Assembly: GCA_002917075.1 (NCBI GenBank)
Contig: NTMA01000019.1
Span: forward strand, 124,001 to 188,000
DNA from: Hawksworthiomyces lignivorus
Taxonomy: Eukaryota > Ascomycota > Sordariomycetes > Ophiostomatales > Ophiostomataceae
Direction: 5' to 3'
DNA length: 64,000 nucleotides
Shown here: positions 44,968 to 56,096 of the stretch, piece after piece
Numbering within the stretch: the stretch's first letter is position 1
Layout: every line of letters begins with the position of its first letter
Made by a program: the position numbers and the translations under genes
The notes under the pieces: generated by a model
Databases searched by the model: none
Seen by the model: the letters and a program-made list of their open reading frames with translations, nothing else
What the model was told of the DNA's origin: nothing

Positions 44968-47029
44968 TTAAAGAAGTCCTTGGTCGAACCCAGACCAACC
45001 CATACCATAATCTTCGTCTTGGAAGTATAGAAGATCATAGCTTCCAAGAAAATTTGAATCTTCAAGACTAAATTCATATGCACCAGTTTGAACGCCATCC
45101 AATCTAGCTGTTGCAGTGTGCTCCGGCTCCAGGTCCATCTTTTGGAGAATCGCGTGTTGGAAACGGTTGAGTAGTTTGGTAATACTCACTGCAATATGGG
45201 AGAGTACATGCTGAGAGTGCATACGTGGCACCTTGTTCATGCAAGTCTTCGCAACTTGGTCGAGGAGGCTAAAAGTTTCAGCTCTGTCAATCCTGATATT
45301 AACTTGGCGCTTCATAGCAACCTTCACTAGAAAAACGACAGAGGAGGCGACCATGGTATCAAAGTAGGTCGGCAATTTATCCAGGTGAGACTGGATATCT
45401 TGGTTTGTAGCCACCTGGCGCAGCAAGCACTGAGCTGAATACACAGCCGCATCTGCAAATTCTTCCATATCGGGATGTATTGCAGAACCATCCGAAGCTG
45501 ACGTCCCACGAAAAGCATGCGCGCATAAGTATAGTTTTGCAAAGTGGAAATGAAGCCAGAGATCAGGTATTGGGAATTTCCCAACACTACCTCTGGCAGA
45601 CAGTCTCTCACTGCATTCCATCCGCCATGTTTCCAAAGCAATTCCTAGGCGCCGAAATTCGGGCAACAAACTTGGTGTGATTGGCACGTCTGTATTGATA
45701 CCTAACGTATCGTATATCCGGCTAGCAATCGACCAGAGTTCAACCTCAGCTACGAGGTGAACGTCATCGTCAGTTGCGTGCTCAAGTTTTAACAAGGACT
45801 TAGGACTGCTCAGTGCTGTGAATTCTCGGGTCATTGGAGATCGCCCGTATGCAATAGAGAAATGATGGTCACAGATATAAACGAGAAGGTACAGCCGAGT
45901 ACGGGTGTAGCATGTTCTCCGATCGGCTGTAGTTTTCGTTGTGCAACGATGGGAACTTTTTGTGACGCCTCTGTGGAGATTCATCTCAATGGCAATCCTC
46001 ACAGCTACAGAATACACCCATTAGATTTCTCTGTCCAGCGTCGAGAACATGGAGACGAAACCCACCGGCACCAGAAAGAGCCCAGGACAACTCGCTCAAC
46101 CAAAATGCGCCAATGCACAATCCACGCACATCATCGAGCGTATAAGCACTCGCAGCCATCAGAGAGGTATACTCTGTGACAAACTCACTGTAGCAAGTTT
46201 TGAATTCCGAGTGTCCTGCATGGAGAGCACCCACAGTGCAGACAGCTGCCGTCAGCAGAGGCGAGCTATCTCGGATGCGAGAAAGCGAGTCTTGTTCAAT
46301 AAGAATTTTATGAACAAGATGGTCCAGGTTCTCTTGGTACGCTGTAAACAGGCGCTCAGCGGTAGACAAAGATATTGAACCTCGCGATATCAGATCTGAC
46401 TGATGATTGTGGATAAAGAGCTTGCTAGCAACAGACGAGTTAGAGACCTGTGAGATGCAACTTGCCGGGATTGCCGCAGGGTTGCACTTTGGATCCATAA
46501 TGACTTCCCATGCCATCTGCGATTGTCTTTCATCGTCAGCTGCCACCAACCGTCTAGAGATATCATTGTCTGTATTGGACTTCTCAGAAGCCAAGTTTAC
46601 TGTGTCCAGAAGCTCTGGAATGCTGGCATTTCCCGCTAACTTGCCAATTGTTTCCTCTACATGTCGCAATTTTTGTTCTATGCTTCGCTTCCAACTAGCA
46701 GGCAGGTCAATGGGAGTCACCGAAGAGTGCGTGGGGAAACGTACGTCACATCACTCTCCAAAAGCATCTGTAGGCTGTGGTTGACAGTACATGACAAGCC
46801 TCGTTTCTTGCATCGCGTGCACGGCGGCGTCGAATCTGGCATGTGACATTTTATCTTGACGCATTGTTAACACTGGCAGACTTGGCAGACATCGGCTCAT
46901 TGGACAGACCTTGAGTTTGCGGCAGGCAACGCAAGCTGTAATTTTGCGACTAATCTCGGGCGGCTTCCGGTCGCCAAAGAAGTCTCTCAGAGCCAACGCT
47001 GAAACCAGAGGAGATTGGGCAGCCGACAT
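44968..47029 (-). CDS. Zn2Cys6 transcription factor
   Basis: Four exons: 47029-46910, 46854-46745, 46694-46066 and 46004-44968, giving 631 residues. An in-frame ATG at 47104 would add 25 residues; MSAAQSP at 47029 looks the better start. Intron 1 splits the zinc cluster: ACVACRKLK joins IKCHMPDSTPPCTRC and KKRGLSC. Intron 2 joins DVT to WKRSIEQKLRHVEE, a coiled coil. The regulatory domain includes VRIAIEMNLHRG after intron 3 and RLYLLVYICDHHFSIAYGR, a signature of many fungal catabolic regulators. The C-terminus is acidic and Trp/Phe-rich (YGMGWSGFDQGLL), a possible activation segment. It is convergent with the AllA-like gene and divergent from the epoxide hydrolase, so it is a likely local regulator. 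Confidence 0.88.
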
Positions 47030-47572
47030 CTTCGCGAAGTCTGACCTATGCAGAGAAGACAGGGTGCACTTAGAGATATGCGGCGATTGCAACAATGCAT
47101 GCACGTCGAGTTAGACCAAGGGAGATTGTTCACGCACTTGCCCGCTCTGTAAATTATACCACTGTAAAGATTTAGCGTTGGCTGGCGATTAAGGCTTGAG
47201 TCGTGGATGTTGCTGGCTCGCACAAATTCGATTGAGATGGTCAACGGACTTCTTGCCGTGGTCTATTTATTCAGTGTATTAGGCCTCAAGCTAGCTCGTA
47301 GGCACGGAAAAGATTCCGACAGCTTAGAGGCTAATAGCACTAAATGCAACGGCGCTTTCACCGTAAAATCAAGTAGCACATATAACTGTTGTAAGCGCCG
47401 GAGCTTTGGCCGTTAGATAGACAGGCTTTCAAGTCGGGAATACTCGAAAGAATGAAGAATAGTTACGTGAATATAAAAATTCGCCGCCAGAAATGGTATT
47501 TCTGTGTTCGTCAGAATTCAATTAGCCATCTTTAATAATCGAAGTCGGGAAATTTTTAAATTTCAGCGTACC
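47030..47572. promoter_or_regulatory. Divergent promoter region, regulator and epoxide hydrolase
   Basis: A 540-bp spacer between divergent genes that presumably holds both promoters. No palindrome or repeat stands out. Open frames here are short and without motifs. Confidence 0.45.
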
Positions 47573-48781
47573 ATGTCGTCTTTTGACGGTTTCGATGCTC
47601 TTCCACCAGGCGCGTCTAACGCTGTAAAGCCCTGGGCAGTACACGTCCCGCAGAAAGATCTTGACAATCTTTCTATGCTTCTAAGCCTTACCCCAGTTGC
47701 CCCACAGACATATGAAAACGCTCTACCGAAACAGCAGAGGGTTCTAGGAGTTCGTAGGGACTGGTTGATGGCGGCGAAGAACTACTGGGAGACTGGATTC
47801 GACTGGAGGGATCAAGAAAAACGCATCAATTCCTTTCCTCATTTCAAGGCTCAAGTACACGACGCACTAGGAGATTTTGAAATCCATTTTGTTGCTCTAT
47901 TCTCCAAGAGAAGCGATGCTATACCCATCTTGCTGCTTCACGGCTGGCCGGGCTGCTTCGTCGAGTTTCTTTCTCTGCTTGACATACTTCGGTCAAGATA
48001 CACCTCAGAGACGCTGCCGTATCACCTCGTGGTACCAAGCCTCCCCGGCTATACATTTTCCTCTCCTCCACCCCTGGACCGCAACATAGACTCTGACGAT
48101 GCTGCGCGCATCTTTGACACGCTGGCGTCTCTTCTCGGCTTTCAAGCCTACATGATTCAAGGCGGCGACCTTGGCGGTCGCATAGGCCGTGTTGTAGCGG
48201 CAAATCACTCTAATTGCAAAGCAATTCACTTGAATACTGGCCCAATGCCACCGCCTGACCCTGCAGAAATCAAAAGCGACATCAACGACACCGAGCAACG
48301 AGGTCTGGAAAGGCACTTTTATTTTAAGCAAAATGGAAGCGCCTACGCATGGACTCATGCGACGCGGCCAAGCACTATAGGCTTCGTACTTTCGAGCAAC
48401 CCCCTTGCACTTCTGGCCTGGATCGGGGAGAAGTATATGGATTGGACCGATGAAGACCCTGCGCTAGATACAATACTAACATGTATCACGCTCTACTGGG
48501 TTACGAATTGCGCAGCGACGAGCTTGTGGTCATATCGCCAATTCTACGGCCCCAACGCAGAGAGCCACGGGACCAAGAGATGGCACATAAACAAACCGTT
48601 GGGATTCTCATGGTTTGCGAAAGAGATTACTCCGGTGCCAAGAGCATGGGTCGAGACGACAGGACAGCTCATGTTCTACCGCCAGCATGAGAAGGGCGGC
48701 CATTTCGCGGCCATGGAGCAACCAGAATCATTGTGGAAAGATGTCGAAGAATTTATAAGTATGATCAGAGATAAGTTTTAA
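47573..48781 (+). CDS. Epoxide hydrolase (microsomal-type alpha/beta hydrolase)
   Basis: A single exon of 402 residues from the ATG at 47573 (context TACC). The N-terminal EHN domain begins KPWAVHVPQKDLDNLSMLLS. The alpha/beta-hydrolase core has the oxyanion motif HGWPG, the nucleophilic aspartate in QGGDLGG, where most relatives have GGDWG, two lid regions and the catalytic histidine in KGGHFAAMEQP. These enzymes open epoxides by an alkyl-enzyme ester to give diols. No membrane anchor is visible, so it is probably soluble. Next to an AllA-like and a RidA protein it could detoxify an epoxide formed during oxidation of an aromatic or alkene compound. Substrate unknown. Confidence 0.9.
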   Translation: MSSFDGFDALPPGASNAVKPWAVHVPQKDLDNLSMLLSLTPVAPQTYENALPKQQRVLGVRRDWLMAAKNYWETGFDWRDQEKRINSFPHFKAQVHDALGDFEIHFVALFSKRSDAIPILLLHGWPGCFVEFLSLLDILRSRYTSETLPYHLVVPSLPGYTFSSPPPLDRNIDSDDAARIFDTLASLLGFQAYMIQGGDLGGRIGRVVAANHSNCKAIHLNTGPMPPPDPAEIKSDINDTEQRGLERHFYFKQNGSAYAWTHATRPSTIGFVLSSNPLALLAWIGEKYMDWTDEDPALDTILTCITLYWVTNCAATSLWSYRQFYGPNAESHGTKRWHINKPLGFSWFAKEITPVPRAWVETTGQLMFYRQHEKGGHFAAMEQPESLWKDVEEFISMIRDKF

Positions 48782-48894
48782 CGTTGAGATTTCGTGGCCA
48801 CCAATACACACAGCAATGAGACAGGTGCAAGAGGACGCTACTCTATGCTAAGGCGCACTATCTCTCTGGCGTTGTAGAATCGGTAGAACGACGG

Positions 48895-48950
48895 CGGACA
48901 TGTCACTTAATTTACGTAAAGCGTAAAATTGTCGGATAAGTGACATCCGC
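48895..48950. repeat. Imperfect inverted repeat between epoxide hydrolase and RidA gene
   Basis: The arms ATGTCACTTA (48900-48909) and TAAGTGACAT (48937-48946) are perfectly complementary. The flanks GCGGA and CCGC extend the stem with a small bulge. A second inverted repeat, TTTACG/CGTAAA, lies within the loop. It may be an operator, a transcript hairpin or the remnant of a small inverted-repeat element. Confidence 0.55.
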
Positions 48951-49261
48951 TCGGAGGTAAGCCGGCAAAGAGGGCGTTGTCGTTCAGAATGGAATGCTTT
49001 CTGAGAACATAGAAGACGGTGTTCATCCTGTGGCTGGCTTTTTTTTAACATCGTTGGGTAGGATTTTGGAACAGTTGATGAACAGCAAAGGCACAATACA
49101 ACTTTAGTCTCAGCGGCTTGTTCACAGAATAAAAAGAGTCTGTCTTTGCCTATTTCCACAGCCGACTCAAATCAGAAGTGGTGCTCTCGAAAACATCGAG
49201 GTCGGACTCCATCTTGCATCTCAACACATCGGACCGCACACGTCGATAGCGATATTTAATC

Positions 49262-49729
49262 ATGGCAAAACCTCTTGCGGCATATTCCTATGTTCATAGT
49301 GTACAACTAAGTCAGCCTAGCACCGGCCTCTGCTTTGTTTCTGGGACAACGGCTCGGCAGGCCGATGGGTCAATTCCCCCGTTCTCCAGCGCGGCCGATT
49401 TAGAAAACTGGGACGCACATGTTGCTTCGGGGGTTGCCCCGGCTGGTGAACAAATGAAGCTCATCTGCGATAAAATCGAGTCGGCGCTGCGGGACGCATC
49501 AGGCGGAAGGTTGGGGCTTTCAAGCATTGTTGATGCAACAATCTTCTTGACAAATCTGCGTCGGGACTACGATGCCGTTAATGAAGTATGGAACCAGAGA
49601 ATTGCAAAAGGCCCCACACCAACAAGTTTGCCTAGCCGAACATGCGTTCAGGTCTCGTTGCTACCGCCAGACGAACGAGTGCTTGTGGAAATGAAATGCA
49701 CAGCAGTTTTGCAGCCTGAAAACGAATAA
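49262..49729 (+). CDS. RidA/YjgF family protein (putative enamine/imine deaminase)
   Basis: A single exon of 155 residues. Family features are the start AAYSYVHSVQ with GLCFVSGTTAR, the central VDATIFLTNLRRDYDAVNEVW and the C-terminal PSRTCVQVSLLPPDERVLVEMKC, where the Arg of the RTCVQV motif binds the carboxylate of the substrate in RidA proteins. It is a little longer than bacterial RidA (about 130) owing to an insert around residues 40-60, as in relatives of 2-aminomuconate deaminase. Members hydrolyse reactive enamines and imines to keto acids and ammonia. In this small cluster it fits a catabolic pathway that releases ammonia from a nitrogen-containing intermediate. Confidence 0.9.
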   Translation: MAKPLAAYSYVHSVQLSQPSTGLCFVSGTTARQADGSIPPFSSAADLENWDAHVASGVAPAGEQMKLICDKIESALRDASGGRLGLSSIVDATIFLTNLRRDYDAVNEVWNQRIAKGPTPTSLPSRTCVQVSLLPPDERVLVEMKCTAVLQPENE

Positions 49730-50491
49730 GACTATCTAAGATACATATACTAAGGGCAGATTAAGTTTTCATGTATCAGAAAATTGGATAGATAACTATA
49801 GACTACAACAAGTATTTTGCGAGTATTATTTGAAGAACTGGAAGTACGTTTTAGAAAACCCGAGCCGCAAACTCAATGACATTCTCAGGTTGCAGTCTCT
49901 GTCCCAATATGCAGACTGAAAAGCCTACTGCTCTTCAATAATGATAGTGCAGTTCAAGCATTTGCTTATCTCAGAGAATAGACAAAGTACTTCTTCAGCA
50001 GTGTGCGCAGGCCCATCGGTGTCAGGTGCTTTGGTTGCCAAGAGGAAATGGCTGCTGTCAGTAGAAGCTGTGACACAATGCTGTTCCCAGTCAAACCGTT
50101 GCATCGCCGTAAATATTTCACTGCAAATCAGATACTTGCCCCCTCTTCCACAGTAAATTTCTTTTTCAGCAGCGATCTCATCAGCTAAACATAACTGTAT
50201 GGTTCTTAGATACAAATTTGCAGGGTCCTTTCTTCATCATATTGGTGCCTAGATTCGGTAGCAGCATTTTCAGAGAGTCGCCATGCCAAAGGTCTCCCAT
50301 TTGCTCTGAGGGATGCTGCTGCGATTGCAGCGCTGATCGCGATTTGGCTAGCCTTGCAGCGGGTAAAAGTGGAGCAGAGCCAGCTGCAACATTTCAGCAC
50401 GATCACACGCTCTGACTGAAGCAGCAAACTCAATCTCGTCGTTCGCAAACTACATACGATATCTCATCCATATCCTGCTACGATTTGTGCC
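49730..50491. other. Intergenic at the accessory/core boundary
   Basis: About 760 bp. Base composition shifts from AT-rich on the left to GC-rich coding sequence on the right. Frames at 49925-50448 on both strands have no family features. It contains the promoter of the Urn1-like gene. Confidence 0.5.
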
Positions 50492-52063
50492 ATGGCTGAC
50501 AAGGCAGGAGCACCCATGGCGCCATTACCTCCCGGATGGACGCAGAATACTGCTCCCTCCGGACACACCTATTACTACAATGCGACAACAAAAGAGTCTA
50601 CATATCGCCGCCCGACAGCGCATCCTCCTTCTGCTCCTCTTCCGCCTCCGCCGCCGCCTCCGCCATTGCCAAAGGCGCAGGGGGTAGCGGCAGCGTATCA
50701 GCAGCCCTATGTCGCCCAGCCGCCGCCGGCACCGCTACCTTACCTGCAACTGTCCGATCCGAGAGTGGCTAACGCATTCATGGCGCGAAACAACCCGACT
50801 GCACCCTCGCCAAACCGGCCCTTCCACCGTGACGGCGGGAGGCGCTCGCAGCCCTTCAACAGACCGCGGCACCAGCCGACCGACAAGCCACGGTCACGCG
50901 TCGACATTCCCGGCTGCGAGCCGTGGGTTCTGGTCTACACCAAGTACGGGCGGCGGTTTGTGTACAACCCGGTCAAGAACGCGAGCTACTGGCGCATTCC
51001 AGAAAAGCTGCTCCCTGCCATCCTCGAGCTGGATAAGGCAGGAATCCGGCAGAAGGCGCAAGCCCAGAGCAAGACATCCGAGGAGCGGGAACCCGAGGCA
51101 GGCGGTGATTCGACGGGCAAGCCCCTGCAGAAGGAGAAGGAGTCGAATGCTGAAGCCGGCCACAAGGAGGCCGGCCACAGCGATTCAGAGTACGAGGAGG
51201 TGGAGGTCTGGGAGGATGAAAATGGAGAGCTAGTAGGCGACGGCGACGGCAATCCAGCGAAGCGCCGGAAGCTGGAAGGAGACGATGCAGGCGAGGAGGA
51301 CCAGGAAGCGGAGGACGGCTTCGGCCGCGGGCCGGTAGAGTTCAGCGAGGCGGACATCGCGTTCCAGCTCCAGGCGGCAGGCGACCTGGGCGACGGCGGC
51401 GACGACGGCGACGACGACGCGGCCTACCTCGACGAAGAAGGCTACTGGGACGGCGCGGCGGAGGAGGAGCACGGCGAGCTGTCGGAGGCCGAGGCGGTCG
51501 AGGTCTTCAAGTCGCTCCTGGACGACTTCAAGATCAACCCGTTCAGCGCCTGGGAGAAGCTGGTCGAAGAGGGAACGATCGTCGACGACGAGCGCTACAC
51601 CGTGCTGCGCACTATGAAGGCGCGCCGGACAGCGTGGGAGGACTGGTCGCGCGCCAAGATCCAGGAGGTCAAGGCGAAGAAAGCCCGCGAGGAAAAGGCG
51701 GACCCGCGCCTAGCGTACCTGCAGCTCCTGCAGGCGCACGCGACGCCCAAGTTCTACTGGCCCGAGTTCAAGCGCAAGTACCGCAAGGAGGCGGCCATGA
51801 AGGACGCGTCGCTGGCCGAGCGCGACAAGGAGAAGTGGTACCGCGAGTACGTGGCGCGCCTTAAGCTGCCGCCGTCCACCCTCAAGGCCGACCTGACGAA
51901 GCTGCTCGACTCGCTCCCCCGCGCCGTCCTCAACAACCAGACCAGCACCTCCAGCCTGCCGCTGCAGCTGCTGACAGACATGCGATACCTGTCCCTGGAC
52001 GCCAAAATCCGAGATCCGATGGTCGCAGCATACCTGCAGACAGCGGGGCCTCCGCCGAGTTGA
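50492..52063 (+). CDS. URN1: WW-FF domain splicing factor (Urn1/Dre4-like)
   Basis: A single exon of 523 residues. The N-terminal WW domain spans about residues 12-42 (LPPGWTQNTAPSGHTYYYN, then KESTYRRP); the usual second Trp is Tyr. A proline-rich stretch follows. A second, degenerate WW-like region lies at about residues 146-172 (PWVLVYTKYGRRFVYN). The centre is acidic and disordered, with Glu/Asp/Gly runs. The FF domain is at about residues 330-385 (EVFKSLLDDFKINPFSAWEK, ERYTVLRTMKARRTAWEDW). This layout matches yeast Urn1 and fission yeast Dre4, which associate with the spliceosome through WW-proline and FF-phosphopeptide contacts. It is the first gene of the conserved block and likely a constitutive nuclear protein. 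Confidence 0.88.
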   Translation: MADKAGAPMAPLPPGWTQNTAPSGHTYYYNATTKESTYRRPTAHPPSAPLPPPPPPPPLPKAQGVAAAYQQPYVAQPPPAPLPYLQLSDPRVANAFMARNNPTAPSPNRPFHRDGGRRSQPFNRPRHQPTDKPRSRVDIPGCEPWVLVYTKYGRRFVYNPVKNASYWRIPEKLLPAILELDKAGIRQKAQAQSKTSEEREPEAGGDSTGKPLQKEKESNAEAGHKEAGHSDSEYEEVEVWEDENGELVGDGDGNPAKRRKLEGDDAGEEDQEAEDGFGRGPVEFSEADIAFQLQAAGDLGDGGDDGDDDAAYLDEEGYWDGAAEEEHGELSEAEAVEVFKSLLDDFKINPFSAWEKLVEEGTIVDDERYTVLRTMKARRTAWEDWSRAKIQEVKAKKAREEKADPRLAYLQLLQAHATPKFYWPEFKRKYRKEAAMKDASLAERDKEKWYREYVARLKLPPSTLKADLTKLLDSLPRAVLNNQTSTSSLPLQLLTDMRYLSLDAKIRDPMVAAYLQTAGPPPS

Positions 52064-52335
52064 CGGCCGATTTGCGTCTGACAGATGTAGGAATGGAAGC
52101 TGGTTGGTCCCTAAAAAGACACTGGAATGATCGGGCTACGGAGCAGAAGTCAAATTCCTTTCGGATGAAAACCCACCGCATATACTGAGGCACGTCAAAA
52201 AACTACGTTGGAATAGAGAATGGGAAAATGGGCTGGTCGCATAGTCCTCTGCAACAGAGTCATAAAGTACATGTGCACATAAAAGGTCTATCTAAAAGAT
52301 GCTCAAGAAACGTAAAAGAATACAACGCAACATCG

Positions 52336-55300
52336 CTACCAAATCCGTTTCGCAATCATCTCGTATCGCGTGATGCTGTTCAGGTCGATTTCCTTTTTCC
52401 CCTTCCCACCGTCGCGGCGTTCCTTGTCTCGCTGCTTCTTGAGCCCTTCCGGGTCGTCGTGGAAGATCCAGCGCCGGCGGTCTTCGCCGACTTCGACCTT
52501 GCCGAACCCGCCTGTGCGCTTTCCGTTTGTCTCATACACTTCGGGCTCCACCCGCCCCGTGGCCTCGCCCACTTCCTGCAGCTTCATGCGCATGTACCGG
52601 TTCCGCGAGTACCGGAGAAGGGCCATGCCCAGCAGCAGCTTCAGGATCAGTAGGAGGAGGAACGTGATGAAGAACACGACCACCATGGTTATGCCGGCAA
52701 TGAAGTCGTCGCTGGACCATCCCAGCAGGCCGGCCTGCACGGCCGATCCTTCGCTGCCTGTCGTGCTGTACGGGTTGCCATAGACCGCGCGGCCCAAGGC
52801 GTTGCGGATCAGCGTGTCGAGGCGTTCGAGAGAGGCAGCCATGGCTGGGCTCGACGGCGTCGCCGACTCGACAATCAGGGACGTGTGAGTGGACGGCGGT
52901 AGCGGCGAGGGCAGATGAGTCGCCAGGAACATGTGGTACGTCTGCACAGACGAGCGAAGAAACAGTGTGCAGAGAGGAATCAGAGGAAGACCCAGGCGAC
53001 GCGTCAGGGCGGGGGTAACAAAAGCCTGCAGAGTTGGTGCTGTCAGCCATGGAGTGCTTATATACAGAAATGGGTGCAAATTCAGCTTACATTGGTATAG
53101 TAATCCTTGCACAGGATGTCGAGGACCCTGCTATAGAAATTGGACTTGATGTTGTTGAATTTATTGATGTAGCCGTGCTTGATCCAGTCGACAACCATCT
53201 CGCTGCCGATGACAATCAGAAACGGCGACAGGACTTCAACGGAGACCAGCCACGAGGGCAGAATAGTGAAACTAGCCGGCAGGATGGACGCGTTGTGCAG
53301 CGGCACCTTGACTGACATATCGTCGCCGCCGAAGTCAGCCCCGCTACCAGCGCCCGGTACGGACAGGCCGCCGATTTCTACAATGTTCCTCATGGCGATG
53401 ATGAAGAGAACAATCCACAGCTGGAATCTCTCGACAATGTCAGCGCAGGCCAGCTGGAACGTGTTCTCCTTCTCGGTCCTCTTGAAGACGCTGCTCTTGA
53501 CCTCCACAAACTGGTTAGACATCAGCAGCGACAGCAGGGCGTTCGAGTACGAGTTTACCGCCACGTTCAGAGTGATGACCTGGTAGAAGAGAACGATCGT
53601 GTGTGCGATATTGTACACCAACGATAGCAGGAACATGCCGAACGGCAGCAGGATCTTGGACCGACCTGATGCGGTCCGGGACAGCGTCTCAGAGCTGAAC
53701 AGACACTCAAACACGTCTTGGCCAACAGCGGAGAGCAGGCGGTCACCGACTTCCACCAGATTGTAGATGACATAGAGCTTGACGGCCGACTGCGCGCGGA
53801 TAAAGTGGTACATGCGACTGGCGTCCAGGTTCATGAGCGCCATGCAGCTGCAGAGAATCACCGCGCCCTGCAAGAGATCCGCCTTGTGAAATGACGTGAG
53901 GTTGGATGGCATCGACTTTGTCCGGCGGTGTCTAGGCAGCTTTTGACTGGCTCGCGAAAGCGAGCCGCGGGCGGCAGACTTGGGAGCGCGCGGTCCGCCG
54001 TTTTCCGCTCTCGCCGGCGGCGCAGGGCACGGCACGCTCCCATCGTCGCTCGCACAGCCCGTGCGTGATCTCTCTCTCAGTCGACTGCCCTGTCGAGGCT
54101 CGGCGGCGTCCTCAGGCGGGGTGCCATTTTCTTGCGCCTTATCGGTGTTAGCAGGCTGCTTTGCCGGCGGTCGAGGCTGCCGCCCCCGTTTCCACATCCG
54201 GCCCAGGCCGCGCCAGACATACGCCGTCAGCCACCGCACTTCTTTGCTTACGATATAGGCCCACCATCTCACCAAGACGCTAAAGGCCACGCAGAACCGG
54301 ATGGGGAGAATTGTCAGCGTCCACAGCCATGCATCCAGGCATGCCAGCGCGCCGAAGTAAATGGTTCTCTCGAGGTAGGAGGGGAGCAACAAAAAGTTCT
54401 TCAGTCGCTCGAATTTGATGGCATTAGACTCGTAGGGAATGTCCGAGGTGTGTGAATGGTGGATGTAGAGGGGGCTAGGACGCTGGCCCGCCAGCTCCAG
54501 CTGCAGCAGCGTCGGCAGCGACATGGGAGGTAGCGGGATGGAAGGAGGAATAGGAGACGGCAGGCGGTATTCGCCCTGGCTCTGAACAGAAGCATCAGGC
54601 TTTTGCTGCTGCTTCTGCTGCTGCTGCTGCTGCGATGGGTCTCGGCGCATACTGGAAGAGGTCGCAGACGGCATCTTGCTGCCATCTAGGTGCAGCGGCG
54701 GCGGCCGAGGCAGTGTCATGTTGTGTGAGTGGCGGCGGGTGGCCGTGACGTTGGCCGCCACGTTATGCGTGGCAGACAGCTTCCGTCGGCTAGTAGGTGG
54801 CGTTGACAGGGTGCGCAGAGAGCCCGTAGAGTTCCAGTGTCGGTGCATGCTGAGCTCGGTGTCGTCCCGGTGCATGGGCTGACCCTGCTCGCGTGCAGAC
54901 CCCTTTTGACGATACGCCTCAGTCTCGGCATCGTAGCCGTACGAGTCCACAAAGGAATCATGCATGGTCGACTGCCTATCGCCGGCGCCTGGCGTGACGA
55001 CACCATTGTGTGCTTTGGCAGCGCCAGCAGCGGCGCCCGAGAGCTGCCTGCCCTCGCTCGTTTGCTGGTCAGCATCCCGGATCGCGGCAATCGGAAGCGA
55101 CTCGGTGAGCTCGGCAATCTTCGTCGCCGACAGACGCCGGACGCCGTTTGCCTGCTGTAGTTTCGGCGACTTGGGGAGTCCTGCAGAAGTCGTAGAAGCT
55201 GGCGAGGCCGGTTGCGTTTCGTCCGCGGCCTTCGCTGGCGCCGGTAAGTGTGTGGTTTCGCGCAATCGACCTGCTGCAGATGCGTCCGGCATACTCGGGT

Positions 55301-55529
55301 GGGCGCTGGGCTTTGCATCTCCTGCTTGTTTCATACTAGCTTCCGCTGGTAACGGAGCTCCGTCGTGCAAGAATGGTTTCGAAGGAAATTCCACCGGTGA
55401 CGGTAGAGGCGAAGGGAGTGGGAAAAGGACATTGCCTCGTCCAGATGGCAGGTCTTGGTGCAAATGAGGGCCACCAGACACGGTGCCATTTACACCATCT
55501 TCGGACTGCTTTAGATGGCTGAACGACAT
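52336..55529 (-). CDS. EMP65: Emp65/TAPT1 family ER membrane protein
   Basis: Exon 1 is 55529-53091 and exon 2 is 53025-52336, giving 1042 residues. The first 300 or so residues are Ser/Pro-rich and disordered, with a short polyglutamine run at about 54610-54640. The conserved core begins at SNAIKFERLKNFLLLPSYLE and continues with ASRMYHFIRAQSAVKLYVIY, VGDRLLSAVGQDVFECLF, ALLSLLMSNQFVEVKSSVFKR and SEMVVDWIKHGYINKFN, all family hallmarks. The intron splits the motif CKDYYTN-AFVTPALTRRLGLP. Several membrane segments are present. Yeast Emp65 works with Slp1 in protecting soluble ER proteins, and human TAPT1 is linked to membrane and ciliary function. The two converging 3' ends (52063 and 52336) leave 272 bp between genes. 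EMP65 is used by family analogy. Confidence 0.88.
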
Positions 55530-56096
55530 GGCGTTCTATTTTCTTCGACACAATTTCTCTATCGTTTCGACTGCAGGCCGTGTGGCATGTCCGGCTAGAC
55601 ACTGCGCTATTCTCGGCCAAGTTCGACGTAGTTCTCTAGGATTTCGAGATGCAGGTTAGAACTAAGCATCGTTTGTCAAAATTCTAAGTCGTAAATGACA
55701 GCAAGTTGAGAGACACATGGTCGAAAACGTAAAAAGGGAGCAAAGGCGGACGGCAGAAGAGAAACAGGGACAATAAAAGTTGAACACATGTCGTTGCGTA
55801 ACGCATATTATCCGACTGCGCTGGAATGTGAACCCCTGGGGACAAGAATAGCGCCTGAAATCACGTTTGCTTCAGATGACTAACCGAAGATTCAGCCCCA
55901 AAGGCCAGCGCAACAGCCACTGGAAGCCCAGCCGCGAATCTCTAAAAGGATGCACACACGGCAACCCGGTAAGCTGCTCTACACTCGACCCGTCCGCGAA
56001 GCTCAGCCTGCATATTCATCTGCAACTCTCTGATCGGCGTCTCGAGAGATGCTTTGGGCCTTATTCAAAGCTACACGGGGACGGTGACTACGAGCA
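55530..56096. promoter_or_regulatory. Divergent promoter region, Emp65-like and PAP2 genes
   Basis: A 570-bp spacer between divergent genes that presumably includes both promoters. An open frame at 55867-56175 overlaps the first PAP2 exon in another frame and is a shadow. No repeat is seen. Confidence 0.45.

Noticed and set aside
50709..51472. Several long frames on both strands inside the Urn1-like gene
   Set aside because: Repetitive Arg/Ser/Val-rich shadows of a GC-rich gene with clear WW and FF domains in the main frame.
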